Shown here: positions 34,077 through 43,447 of the stretch, in pieces
Layout: every line of letters begins with the position of its first letter
Numbering within the stretch: the stretch's first letter is position 1
Assembly: GCA_021816155.1 (NCBI GenBank)
Contig: JAKAZA010000015.1
Location: forward strand, 1-43,447
Origin: Pseudomonadota bacterium
Lineage (GTDB): Bacteria > Pseudomonadota > Alphaproteobacteria > Caulobacterales > Caulobacteraceae
Length of the DNA: 43,447 nucleotides
Direction: 5' to 3'
Notes under the pieces: generated by a model
Database searches by the model: none
What the model was told of the DNA's origin: nothing
What the model saw: the letters and a program-made list of their open reading frames with translations, nothing else
Position numbers and translations under genes: made by a program

Positions 34077-35975
34077 TCAGCGGCTCAGCAATATGGGGTC
34101 GCCGCTCTTCGCCATGGCGCCGTCGCCGCTCGCCGCGACCAGCATCGCCCTGGCCTCACCTGGCGTCATCGGCCGGCCGAAGCGGAAGCCCTGCAGCGCG
34201 CCGCAGCCCGCGGCGGTCAGCACCGCGCACTGCTGGTCGGTCTCCACCCCTTCGGCGACGACCCCCATTCCGAGCGAGGCGGCGAGTTTGGTCACCGAGG
34301 CCACGATGATCGCCGACTGCTTGTCGCGCGCCACGTTGTCGACGAACGACTTGTCGATCTTGATGCAGTCGATGGCGAATTGGTTGAGGTAGGTCAGCGA
34401 CGAGTAGCCGGTGCCGAAGTCGTCGAGCGCCACCCGCATGCCCGCCGCGCGCAGCACCTCGAGATTGTGCGCCGCGCGCTCCACGTCCTCGATGATCGCC
34501 GTCTCTGTCAGCTCGATCTGGATCCGGCTGGGCGCCAGGTCGGCCTCCTCGGCGTAGCGCAGGATGCGTTCGGCCACGTTCTGACGCAGGAACTGCCGCG
34601 CTGAGACGTTGACCGAAACATACGGGCCGCCCCAGCGCCGCGCGTCCTTGAACGCCTGCCGTGTGATCCAGTCTCCGAGGTCGAGAATCATCCCGGTCTC
34701 CTCGGCCACCGGCACGAACTCGGCCGGGGATACGGGGCCGTGCTCCGGGCTGTCCCAGCGCACCAGCGCCTCGAAGCCGAGCACCGTGCCGTGCTGCGCG
34801 GTGACGATCGGCTGGTAGGCCATGCGGAACTGACCGGTGCGCAGGGCGAGTTCCAGGCCGTTCTCGATCGACAGCCGCCGCTTGGTCACCTTCTCGAGCG
34901 CGGCGTCGTAGCGCCGGTAGCGGTTGCGGCCCTCTCGCTTGGCCGCGTAGAGCGCCAGGTCGGCGCGCCGCATGATCGAAACTTCGCTGCGGCTCTCGTC
35001 CTGGATGGCGACGCCGATCGAAGCCGACACCTGAACCTCGTGACCGGCGACGCGCCGCGCCTGGCCGCAAACGCGCAGCAACTGCGTGCAGAACTCGTGC
35101 ACCCCCTGATCGGATGCATCCTCGATGACGATGCCGAACTCGTCGCCGCCGAGGCGCGCCAGCACCCCGCCGGCCGGCATGAGCTGAGCCATGGCCGAGC
35201 AGATCTTGCGGACGAGGTCGTCGCCGGCGTGGTGGCCGAGAGTATCGTTGACGGCCTTGAAACGATCGAGGTCGAGCAGCAGCACCGTCTGGCGCTTGCG
35301 GCCCCGATTGAGGCGGCTGGTCAGCTCGGCCACGAAGCCGGCGCGGTTGAGGATCCCGGTCAGCGGGTCGTGCTGGGCCGCGTGCATCGCGATCTCCAGG
35401 CGGGCCCTGAGCGCGGTCACCTCGGTCTCCAGACCCCTGATCGTGTGGTCGCCGCTGGCGGCCGCGTCGTCGCGTTCGGCCGTCGCCTGGTAGCGCTTGG
35501 CCAGGGATTTGAGCGACGCGACGGCGTCCGGGCGATAGAACGGCGTCATCAGGAAGGTGAGCTTCTCCGGCGTCTGCACCACCTGCAGGGCGGCGCGCCA
35601 GAGCGTCGGGTCGCCGTCCTCGAGCACCACCATCAGTTCGGCGTCGGGCTCGGCCCCGCAGACCTTGCGCAGCGAGTCGGCCAGGTCGCCGGGATGGCCG
35701 CCGCGGTAATCGAGCACGAAGATCGCCGGCAGCCAGCCGAAATGGCGCAACGTTTCGGCTTTCTCTAGCGCCTGGCGGATGTCGGGGCAGATCACGCAGT
35801 CGCAGCCGGGCAGCGCCTCGTGGACGGCCGCCCGGACCTCGGCGACGCCGGCGGGCTTGGGCGCGACCATCAGCGTCATCGGGCGGGCGGCCGACTTGCG
35901 CGGCGCCGGCGCCGGCGCGGCGACGGACGTCTCCGGCCCGGTGAGTTGCAGCGTATGAGCGACGCGATGCGACAT
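34077..35975 (-). CDS. GGDEF-EAL cyclic-di-GMP protein with receiver-like N-terminus
   Basis: The 632-residue protein turns over c-di-GMP. Residues 30-165 resemble a diverged receiver: IFVLDYRGG is present, but the usual Lys region reads LMTPF. The GGDEF domain has DPLTGILNRAGF and an intact GGDEF at about 275. The EAL domain has FEALVRW at about 400 and DDFGTGYSS, with KIDKSFV and VAEGVET. All catalytic motifs look intact, so both activities are possible. ATG 35975 (MSHRVAHTLQL) follows a modest GGTGAAG site. Confidence 0.93.
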   Translation of the reverse strand: MSHRVAHTLQLTGPETSVAAPAPAPRKSAARPMTLMVAPKPAGVAEVRAAVHEALPGCDCVICPDIRQALEKAETLRHFGWLPAIFVLDYRGGHPGDLADSLRKVCGAEPDAELMVVLEDGDPTLWRAALQVVQTPEKLTFLMTPFYRPDAVASLKSLAKRYQATAERDDAAASGDHTIRGLETEVTALRARLEIAMHAAQHDPLTGILNRAGFVAELTSRLNRGRKRQTVLLLDLDRFKAVNDTLGHHAGDDLVRKICSAMAQLMPAGGVLARLGGDEFGIVIEDASDQGVHEFCTQLLRVCGQARRVAGHEVQVSASIGVAIQDESRSEVSIMRRADLALYAAKREGRNRYRRYDAALEKVTKRRLSIENGLELALRTGQFRMAYQPIVTAQHGTVLGFEALVRWDSPEHGPVSPAEFVPVAEETGMILDLGDWITRQAFKDARRWGGPYVSVNVSARQFLRQNVAERILRYAEEADLAPSRIQIELTETAIIEDVERAAHNLEVLRAAGMRVALDDFGTGYSSLTYLNQFAIDCIKIDKSFVDNVARDKQSAIIVASVTKLAASLGMGVVAEGVETDQQCAVLTAAGCGALQGFRFGRPMTPGEARAMLVAASGDGAMAKSGDPILLSR

Positions 35976-36055
35976 CGAACTTCACCAATCACGCCTGCTC
36001 ACAAGAAAGCGATAATCGGCGTGGTCAACGGAGTCTGAATCTCGCCGCGACCGCG

Positions 36056-37048
36056 TCAGCCCCCGAACCGCTCGCGATAGTCGCGCGGGCCGACGCCGAT
36101 GTGGCGGCGAAACGAGCGGCGGAGATTCTGGGCGTCCGCGAAGCCGCAGCCGCGGGCGACGTCCTTGAGATTGGAGGGGCCCGTCTCGAGCCGGCGGCGC
36201 GCCTCCTCGAGCCGAAGGCGCGCGACGTAGGCGGCGGGCGTCACGCCGAGCTCGGTCTTGAAGCGGCGTGTGAGGTGGCGCGGGCTCAGGCCTGCCTCGG
36301 CGGCCAGTCGCTCCAGCGGCAATGGTTCGGCGAGGTGATCGAGAATCCAGAGCTGCAGTCTGCCGAAACGGTCGCCGCGCCGCTCGGCCTCGAGGAAGCG
36401 GCTGAACTGTGACTGGCCGCCCGGCCGCTTGCGGTAGACAACGAGCTCCTGCGCCACCGCCAACGCCACGTGCTTGCCGTGATCGCGCTCGACAAGCTCC
36501 AGGGCGAGATCGATGCCGGCCATCACGCCGGCCGAGGTGAAGACGCCGCCGCTCTCGACGAAGATGGCGTTCCGCTCGACCTGGCAGCCGGGCGCGATGG
36601 CCGCGAGCCGGTCCAGCGACCGCCAGTGGGTCGTGGCGTGGCGTCCGTTCAGCAGGCCCGCGGCGCCCAGCACCAGGGCGCCGGTGCAGACCGAGCCGAG
36701 GCGCGTCTGCGGCGCCATGCGGCGCAGCCAGGCGTGCAGTTCGGCGTCGTCGAGGTGTGCGTCCGCGCCGACGCCGCCGGCGACCAGCAGCGTGTCGCAC
36801 GCATCGACCTCTCGCCAGCTCCGCCGGGCCACCAGTTCCAGGCTCTGCGACATCGGGAGGGGGCCGGCGCTGGGGGCGGCCAGCTCGGTCGTGTAGACCG
36901 GCTCGGTCCGCCCGAGCTCGTCGGCGAACCAGCGAGCGGTGCGCGCGAACACCTCCAGCGGTCCGACCACGTCCAGGACCTGGGCGCCGGGAAAGCCGAC
37001 CATCACGACGTGATGGCTCTGCGCGCTTGGGAATGTGCGGCTGATCAT
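36056..37048 (-). CDS. GlxA-type AraC-family transcriptional regulator
   Basis: The 330-residue protein joins a DJ-1/PfpI-like sensor domain (VVMVGFPGAQVLDVVGPLEVF; Cys in GSVCTGALVLG near 121) to a C-terminal AraC/XylS domain with two helix-turn-helix motifs (PLPLERLAAEAGLSPRHLTR and LKDVARGCGFADAQNLRR). GlxA regulators respond to metabolites and control nearby catabolic genes; the target is unknown. ATG 37048 gives MISRTFPSAQ. Confidence 0.93.
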   Translation of the reverse strand: MISRTFPSAQSHHVVMVGFPGAQVLDVVGPLEVFARTARWFADELGRTEPVYTTELAAPSAGPLPMSQSLELVARRSWREVDACDTLLVAGGVGADAHLDDAELHAWLRRMAPQTRLGSVCTGALVLGAAGLLNGRHATTHWRSLDRLAAIAPGCQVERNAIFVESGGVFTSAGVMAGIDLALELVERDHGKHVALAVAQELVVYRKRPGGQSQFSRFLEAERRGDRFGRLQLWILDHLAEPLPLERLAAEAGLSPRHLTRRFKTELGVTPAAYVARLRLEEARRRLETGPSNLKDVARGCGFADAQNLRRSFRRHIGVGPRDYRERFGG

Positions 37049-37160
37049 GGCCCGGCGACGGGTACGCGGCTTCGCCGGCGCGCGGAAGGCGGCGAGTCCG
37101 GATTTGACGCATCGATGTCGAACAAGCCCAGGCGGGCCGCCTGGCGGCCCAGGCCGCCGG

Positions 37161-38042
37161 TCACTCCCTCAGGGCGAATGACAGCGCGCGTCCGATCGAG
37201 GTGGCGAGCGAGGTGGTGTGGTCGTCCTCGTCCAGGGCGCGGTAGCGGGCGAGATAACCGCTCCGTCCATCCAGGGCGGCGAGGCGGGCGCCGAGTTCGG
37301 CGGCGTTGTCGACCATGCGCGCCGCCGCAATCAGCCTGTCGGCCGCCTCCCGGCTCATGCCGGGTGGCGGCGTGGCGAGTTTCGCCTGCTCGTCGGCGCC
37401 GATGGTGATCAGGACGCGGGGGCTGACCTCGCCGGCCTCGACGCGGCGCGCGAAGGCTTCGACGTCCTTGAGAATCGCGCGGTCGTTCCACCAGATCGAC
37501 GGGCTGGAGGCGACGAAGTTCCGGAACGAGTCCGGCCGCCGGAACAAGGCGTAGAGCGTGAAGAGGCCGCCGAGCGAGTGGCCGTAGAGCGTCTGGCTGT
37601 CGACGTCGCCCTCGAACCGTTCGGCGATCAGTGGGCGCAGCTCGTTCACTAGGAAGTCCAGGAACGCCTCTGCGCCGCCGAAATCCTCCGCCCTGGGTTC
37701 GGGCCAGCCCGGCTGGGGCTGGATGGCCTCGAGCGGCGTCGGGGGCGTCAGGTCGCGGCGGCGGGTGAGGCCGAGCTCGGCCGGATTGTCCGTGGGGTAG
37801 CCCACCCCGACGACGATCGCGCTCCGCACGCCGCCGAACCCGAAGAGGCTGCTGAGCGCGGCGGCGATCGGGAACGTCATGTTGCCGTCGCTGGTCACGA
37901 TCACCGGATGCCGCCCGCCGCCGGGCGCCGGGCGCAGCGGCTTGAACACCATGATCCGGTAGGTCCGTCCGTTCCCTGTCGAGGTCAGGTCGAACTGGGT
38001 CGCGAAGGGGACTCTGACGGAACTGTGGTCAGGCGCAGGCAT
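37161..38042 (-). CDS. Esterase, enterochelin-esterase/IroE-like
   Basis: The 293-residue alpha/beta hydrolase has YRIMVFKPLRPAPGGGRHPVIV at its N-terminus, a GHSLGG nucleophile in TLYGHSLGGLFTLYALF, SPSIWW after it, and a His in DEDDHTTSLAT. It resembles IroE/Fes-type siderophore esterases, but substrate cannot be fixed. ATG 38042 lies inside the 3' end of the 56-residue upstream microprotein (14-nt overlap), so translation is coupled. It is the last gene of the RHH-DUF4097-microprotein unit. Confidence 0.86.
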   Translation of the reverse strand: MPAPDHSSVRVPFATQFDLTSTGNGRTYRIMVFKPLRPAPGGGRHPVIVTSDGNMTFPIAAALSSLFGFGGVRSAIVVGVGYPTDNPAELGLTRRRDLTPPTPLEAIQPQPGWPEPRAEDFGGAEAFLDFLVNELRPLIAERFEGDVDSQTLYGHSLGGLFTLYALFRRPDSFRNFVASSPSIWWNDRAILKDVEAFARRVEAGEVSPRVLITIGADEQAKLATPPPGMSREAADRLIAAARMVDNAAELGARLAALDGRSGYLARYRALDEDDHTTSLATSIGRALSFALRE

Positions 38043-38199
38043 GGCGTGGCTCGTTGTCGTTGCTGGGGCCCTGGACGCCCGTCGCGGCCGCCGCCCGCAG
38101 CTCGCCCAGCAGGGTGCGGTAGAAATCCGTGGCGCCGCCAGGAGCGGCTGCCGGCCGGGCAGGGGCGACGACCGGCGGAGCGGGTGTGGACGTGTTCAT
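38029..38199 (-). CDS. Microprotein between DUF4097 and the esterase
   Basis: This 56-residue ORF starts MNTSTPAPPVV and has a Pro/Ala-rich N-terminus. A short amphipathic helix, TDFYRTLLGELRAAAATG, follows, then a polar tail ending SNDNEPRHACA. Its ATG (38197-38199) overlaps the DUF4097 stop as TGATG, and its stop overlaps the esterase start by 14 nt, so it is chained on both sides. It has no match that I recognise. The double coupling supports real translation. Confidence 0.6.
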   Translation of the reverse strand: MNTSTPAPPVVAPARPAAAPGGATDFYRTLLGELRAAAATGVQGPSNDNEPRHACA

Positions 38200-39053
38200 C
38201 AGGCCCTCGCCACGTTGACGTTGCCGCTCACAGTGGAAAGCACCAGCTCGACGTGCGGCTCGCCGTCGCCCGGTGGCCCGCTGGCCGCCAAGTCGGACCG
38301 GACCCTGCCGCTCATAGTGCTGATGTCAAGGAGCGCGGCGACGCCCGCCGGCACGCCCACCGAGACCCGGCCCGACACGGTCTTGGCGCGCACGAGGCCG
38401 CGGTCGGCGCGCATGACCTCGATATTGCCCGCGGCGGTGAAAGCCTCCACCGCGCCGCCGCCCGCGTGCTCGATCTCGATGTCGCCATGACCGGTGGTGA
38501 GGCGCGCGGCGCCGGCGATCTCGCCCAGGTGAGCGCTTCCCGCCCCGGTGGTGACGCGCACGTCCGCGCCCGCCGCTCTGATGGTCACCTGCCCGGCGCC
38601 GGTCTTGGCGTCGACGCCGCCCGAGGCGCGCTCCACTTCGACGTTGCCCGAGCCGGTGCGCAGCCGCGCCTCGCCGCAGGCCTCGATGCGCACGTTGCCC
38701 GCGCCGGTGTTGGCCGTCACCGGGCCTAGCACGCCAGTGGTCTCCACCTTGCCGGCGCCCATGGTCAGCGTCGCGGCCGCGCCGATGGGCGTCTTGATCG
38801 TCGCCTCGATCGGACCGCAGTGGATCAGGCCGAACCAGCGGCGGACCGGATTGCGCACGACGATCTCGCCGCCGATGTCGGCGATCTCCGTCTGGTCGAT
38901 CCAGGCGAGCGCGTCGGCGTCGCCGCGCGGCGCGAAGAGGCTGATCTCGGTTTCGCCGGTGTCGCTCGCGGCGATCGTGATCCTGCCGCGTGGGATGTCG
39001 ATGCGAAGCTTCGGCGGCGTCGGCGTGGCGAACGCGTGCGTGCGGGGGTTCAT
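38199..39053 (-). CDS. DUF4097-family beta-helix protein
   Basis: The 284-residue protein is a DUF4097 (LiaG-like) repeat protein. Successive strands read TGAGNVRIE, TGSGNVEVE, TGAGQVTIR, TGAGSAHLG, TGHGDIEIE and so on, building a right-handed beta-helix. There is no signal peptide or membrane segment here, so a cytoplasmic role is likely. ATG 39053 overlaps the upstream regulator stop (ATGA) and follows GGATGG; an ATG at 39062 is the alternative. It is in an operon with an RHH regulator. DUF4097 proteins often pair with small regulators; their function is unclear. Confidence 0.85.
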   Translation of the reverse strand: MNPRTHAFATPTPPKLRIDIPRGRITIAASDTGETEISLFAPRGDADALAWIDQTEIADIGGEIVVRNPVRRWFGLIHCGPIEATIKTPIGAAATLTMGAGKVETTGVLGPVTANTGAGNVRIEACGEARLRTGSGNVEVERASGGVDAKTGAGQVTIRAAGADVRVTTGAGSAHLGEIAGAARLTTGHGDIEIEHAGGGAVEAFTAAGNIEVMRADRGLVRAKTVSGRVSVGVPAGVAALLDISTMSGRVRSDLAASGPPGDGEPHVELVLSTVSGNVNVARA

Positions 39054-39553
39054 TTGGCCCATCCCTTGATGTGGCGGCCGGCGCGGCCGTGGCGGCCGTA
39101 GATGAAGGCGGCTGCGTGGTCGGAGGCGGCGGATCGCGCGGCGGCGACCAACCAGGTGTTCAGCGACTGGCCGCGGCGCGCGGCCAGCGTCTCGGCGCGC
39201 GCCTTCAGCGCCTCGGGAATACGCAGCGTGATCCGCGCCACCTGTTCGCCCCCTTCGCCGCCGATCTCGTTGAACGCGGCCTCCTCGGCGGCCGGATGCG
39301 CGGGCGTGCCTTCCACCGCGAACACAGGCTCGCGGCCCTGCAGGCGGACGCTGACGGTGACGTTGGGCGCAGCGGCGCTGATCTCCGCCGCGGCCTGCGA
39401 AAGCGCGTCCATCAGCGTGAGGCGCACGGCCGGATCGAGGGCCAGCAACAGCCGCTCGGCCGCGGCCTGGGCTTCCGTTCCGCCCGCTTCGGCGGCGCGG
39501 ATCAGGTCGTGACGCAGAGATTCGACGAGATCAGCGATATCCATGGGGCGCAT
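39050..39553 (-). CDS. Ribbon-helix-helix regulator with N-terminal helical domain
   Basis: The protein of about 167 residues has a C-terminal ribbon-helix-helix motif, ARITLRIPEALKARAETLA, then RGQSLNTWLVAAARSA, as in Arc/HicB-type DNA binders. The N-terminal 90 residues are helical and of no known function. Starts at GTG 39559, ATG 39553 and ATG 39544 are in frame; none has a clear ribosome site. I chose 39553. The inverted repeat at 39554-39572 abuts it, which is the expected place for an autoregulatory operator. DUF4097 overlaps the stop. Confidence 0.78.
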   Translation of the reverse strand: MRPMDIADLVESLRHDLIRAAEAGGTEAQAAAERLLLALDPAVRLTLMDALSQAAAEISAAAPNVTVSVRLQGREPVFAVEGTPAHPAAEEAAFNEIGGEGGEQVARITLRIPEALKARAETLAARRGQSLNTWLVAAARSAASDHAAAFIYGRHGRAGRHIKGWAK

Positions 39554-39572
39554 TGACACCGAAATGGTGTCA
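39554..39572 (-). promoter_or_regulatory. Inverted repeat TGACACC-N5-GGTGTCA at the RHH operon start
   Basis: Two perfect 7-bp arms (39554-39560 and 39566-39572) flank GAAAT. The repeat overlaps the GTG start candidate of the RHH gene and lies just downstream of a TTTAAT-like -10. RHH proteins bind short palindromes of this kind, so it is a candidate operator for autoregulation of the operon. Confidence 0.6.
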
Positions 39573-39663
39573 TCGCAACATTAAAATGCCGTCATGTGAC
39601 GCCGAAGTGGGGGCGGACGCTCGCGCAGCTGCGACTCTCGCGGAAGCCGCGCTATGATCGGCC

Positions 39664-41526
39664 GTGCGCTTCGACGACGCCTTTCTCGACGAGCTGAAAT
39701 CGCGGGTCCGTCTCTCCGACCTGATCGGCAAGACGGTGAAGCTGCGTCGGCAGGGCAGGGAATACGTGGGCCTTTCGCCGTTCACCAAGGAGCGGACGCC
39801 GTCGTTCTTCGTCAACGACGACAAGGGCCACTTCTTCGACTTCTCTTCCGGGAAGAACGGCGACGCCATCACGTTTCTGCAGGAAACGGAGCGGCTGTCG
39901 TTCAACGAGGCGGTGGAGCGGCTCGCGGCCGAGGCCGGCATGGCGCTCCCGGCGCCCGATCCGCGCTCGGCCGAGGTTGAGAAGCGTCAGGCGGGGCTCT
40001 ACGACTGGCTGGAGACAGCCGCCGCCTGGTTCGAGGCGGAACTTCGCAGGCCGGCGGGGCGGTCGGCGCGCGACTACCTCGCCCGTCGTGGCCTGCCGGA
40101 GGACGCGTGGAAGCGCTTTCGCCTCGGCTATGCGCCTGCCGGCCGCGCGGCGCTGAAGGAGTACCTCGTCGCCAAGGGCGCGCGCCCGGCCGGTCTCGTC
40201 GAGGCGGGCGTGCTGATCGCGCCGGAGGACGGCGGCGCGCCCTACGACCGGTTCCGTGACCGGATCATCTTCCCCATCGCCGACGGCCTCGGGCGCGTCG
40301 TCTCGTTCGGCGGCCGCGCGCTCGATCCCGAGGCCAGGGCCAAGTACTTGAACGGACCCGAGAGTCCGCTCTTCCACAAGGGCCGCGTGCTCTACGGCCT
40401 GCCCGAGGCGCGCAAGCTCCTCCATGCCGGGGGCGAGGGCGCCTCGCTGGTCGTGGTCGAAGGCTACATGGACGTCATCGCCTGTCAGCGCGCCGGGATC
40501 GCGGCGGTTGCGTCCATGGGCACGGCGCTGACCGAGGAACAGATGGAGCAGCTGTGGCGGCTGCACCCGGAGCCGACTCTGTGCTTCGACGGTGACCGCG
40601 CCGGCCGCGCGGCGGCCTTCCGCGCCATCGACCGCGCCCTGCCGGTGTTGAAGGCTTCGCGCAGCTTCAGGTTTGCGCTCGCTCTTGGGGCCAAGGACCC
40701 CGATGACGTGCTGCGCGAGCAGGGACCTGCGGCGCTGAAGGCGCATCTGGCCGAGACCACCCCGTTCGTCGACCTGCTGTTCGCCAGGGAGCGCGACGCG
40801 GAGCCGCTCGATACGCCCGAGCGGCGCGCCGGGCTGCGTCAGCGATTGCGCAAGGCCGCGTCGGCGATCACGGATCCGGACCTCGCGCAGGCTTACCGCG
40901 AGGAGCTGCAGCGCCGCGTGGACGATCTGTTCCCGCCGGCGGCGAGGCCGGCGGGCGTCGGGAAGGCGCGTCGGGAATTCTTCCGTGCTGGCCCCGACCC
41001 CCGCCTCACCGATGAGGGCCGTGCCGCGGCCCGGCGTCTGGCCCGGGATCTCGATCCGCTGGCCGCCGCGCTGGCCCGCCAGGTTGTCGCCGATCCGCCG
41101 GTTCTCGAGCCGCATCTCGACGAGCTTGCCCAATATGGGTTCGGCGATGCGCAGCTCGTGGAGTTGGCGAGCGAAATCGTCCGCCTGCGGCTTGACGCCG
41201 AACATCTTGACACCGGCGCCCTGCAACGCCATCTCGCCCTAAGAGGATTTAGCGCGCTGCTGAATGACGTCGACCGGGCCGCTGCGAAATCGGGCGCGCC
41301 CTTCATTCGATCGGATGTCACCCTCGCGGTCGCCAGGTCCCAGTGGACGCACGCCTTTTCGGCCATGTGCCGGCTGGCGGCGCTGGATGACGCCATGGAC
41401 CAGGCCAAGGAGGCGCTGGTCTCTGGCGGCGCTGCCGCCGAGGTCATGGCCCTGAAGACGGAGCGCGATTCACTGCGGCGGGCGCTCAAGTCGGGAACCA
41501 TTTGGGAAGAGGCTGGGTCGAAATGA
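39664..41526 (+). CDS. dnaG: DNA primase
   Basis: The 620-residue primase makes RNA primers for replication. The N-terminal CHC2 domain reads GLSPFTKERTPSFFVNDDKG then FDFSSGKNGDA. The zinc ligands seen in other bacteria (CPFH and CFGCG) are replaced, so no zinc is expected. The TOPRIM domain has VVVEGYMDVIACQ and CFDGDRAGRAA. The catalytic RNA-polymerase fold and a C-terminal helicase-binding region follow. The start is GTG 39664. rpoD follows after 84 bp, the usual macromolecular-synthesis arrangement. Confidence 0.95.
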   Translation: MRFDDAFLDELKSRVRLSDLIGKTVKLRRQGREYVGLSPFTKERTPSFFVNDDKGHFFDFSSGKNGDAITFLQETERLSFNEAVERLAAEAGMALPAPDPRSAEVEKRQAGLYDWLETAAAWFEAELRRPAGRSARDYLARRGLPEDAWKRFRLGYAPAGRAALKEYLVAKGARPAGLVEAGVLIAPEDGGAPYDRFRDRIIFPIADGLGRVVSFGGRALDPEARAKYLNGPESPLFHKGRVLYGLPEARKLLHAGGEGASLVVVEGYMDVIACQRAGIAAVASMGTALTEEQMEQLWRLHPEPTLCFDGDRAGRAAAFRAIDRALPVLKASRSFRFALALGAKDPDDVLREQGPAALKAHLAETTPFVDLLFARERDAEPLDTPERRAGLRQRLRKAASAITDPDLAQAYREELQRRVDDLFPPAARPAGVGKARREFFRAGPDPRLTDEGRAAARRLARDLDPLAAALARQVVADPPVLEPHLDELAQYGFGDAQLVELASEIVRLRLDAEHLDTGALQRHLALRGFSALLNDVDRAAAKSGAPFIRSDVTLAVARSQWTHAFSAMCRLAALDDAMDQAKEALVSGGAAAEVMALKTERDSLRRALKSGTIWEEAGSK

Positions 41527-41534
41527 CGCCAACC

Positions 41535-41562
41535 CTTAAATCGCGCTTTTGATCAACCATCT
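41535..41562 (+). promoter_or_regulatory. Possible sigma32-like promoter of rpoD
   Basis: CTTAAA (41535-41540), 14 nt, then AACCATCT (41555-41562) loosely resembles CTTGAA-N13/14-CCCCATNT. It lies in the 84-bp dnaG-rpoD gap. Heat-shock control of rpoD is known in other bacteria, but this match is weak. Confidence 0.2.
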
Positions 41563-41567
41563 TCGGC

Positions 41568-41587
41568 GCCGGCCTTGCGTGGCCGGC
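41568..41587 (+). terminator. Hairpin between dnaG and rpoD
   Basis: GCCGGCC (41568-41574) and GGCCGGC (41581-41587) form a perfect 7-bp stem with a TTGCGT loop in the short dnaG-rpoD gap. There is no T-run. It may mark an RNA-processing point or a partial terminator that sets the dnaG/rpoD ratio. Confidence 0.35.
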
Positions 41588-41610
41588 AGGGCCGCTTTCC
41601 GGAGACCTAG

Positions 41611-43447
<1,837 letters not shown>

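Noticed and set aside
34740-35768. Plus-strand ORF over the GGDEF-EAL gene
   Set aside because: Shadow of intact GGDEF and EAL motifs on the minus strand.

Overview
The window is GC-rich, densely packed alphaproteobacterial chromosome, most likely from the Caulobacterales (a Caulobacter/Phenylobacterium relative). The best evidence is a PopZ polar-organizer gene directly upstream of valS, a ManD with the Caulobacter/Novosphingobium-type active site, a DnaG whose zinc-finger ligands are replaced, and rpoD following dnaG. No insertion sequence, phage gene, CRISPR array or integrase was recognised, so this is ordinary chromosome carrying some accessory cassettes.

Layout. 1-550: a short minus-strand peptide gene flanked by two near-identical 53-bp promoter-like repeats, then tRNA-Asn. 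620-3763: minus-strand PhyH dioxygenase, GT4 glycosyltransferase and PIG-L deacetylase with a terminator. 3883-6957: plus-strand NAD-malic enzyme and D-mannonate dehydratase. 7024-8324: an outer-membrane beta-barrel gene, a 468-bp gene-free stretch and tRNA-Cys. 8446-13075: a degenerate PCMT-like gene, popZ, valS and a convergent Pal-type lipoprotein. 13298-21440: an orphan Rieske gene, a CYP153-like P450, an acyl-CoA synthetase, an alpha/beta hydrolase, an LPG-synthase-like membrane protein, an RNA m5U methyltransferase and a SAM methyltransferase. 21618-29703: an RcnB-like protein, several hydrolases, an IsdG-like monooxygenase, a hybrid histidine kinase, carA and a pseudo-receiver. 29818-31708: an ECF41 sigma-factor operon with a recognisable ECF41-type promoter. 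31818-37048: a YNGQPG-repeat secreted protein, a PAS histidine kinase, a GGDEF-EAL protein and a GlxA-type regulator. 37161-39553: a tightly overlapped minus-strand operon of a ribbon-helix-helix regulator, a DUF4097 protein, a 56-residue microprotein and an esterase, with a palindrome over its start. 39664-end: dnaG and the 5' part of rpoD.

How they work together. Three self-contained regulatory cassettes stand out. The ECF41 operon has a TGTCACA-N16-CGTC promoter in front of a membrane protein, an AhpD/CMD-like partner and the sigma factor itself, which implies autoregulation. The RHH-DUF4097-microprotein-esterase operon is chained by TGA/ATG overlaps and has an operator-like inverted repeat at its start. 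The left-edge peptide has a lasso-leader-like YxxPxL motif and a possible Gly1-Glu8 core, and its promoter region is duplicated, which suggests a tandem array continuing past the window. The remaining genes are mostly housekeeping (valS, carA, dnaG, rpoD, popZ) or lipid/xenobiotic metabolism (P450, acyl-CoA synthetase, several hydrolases).
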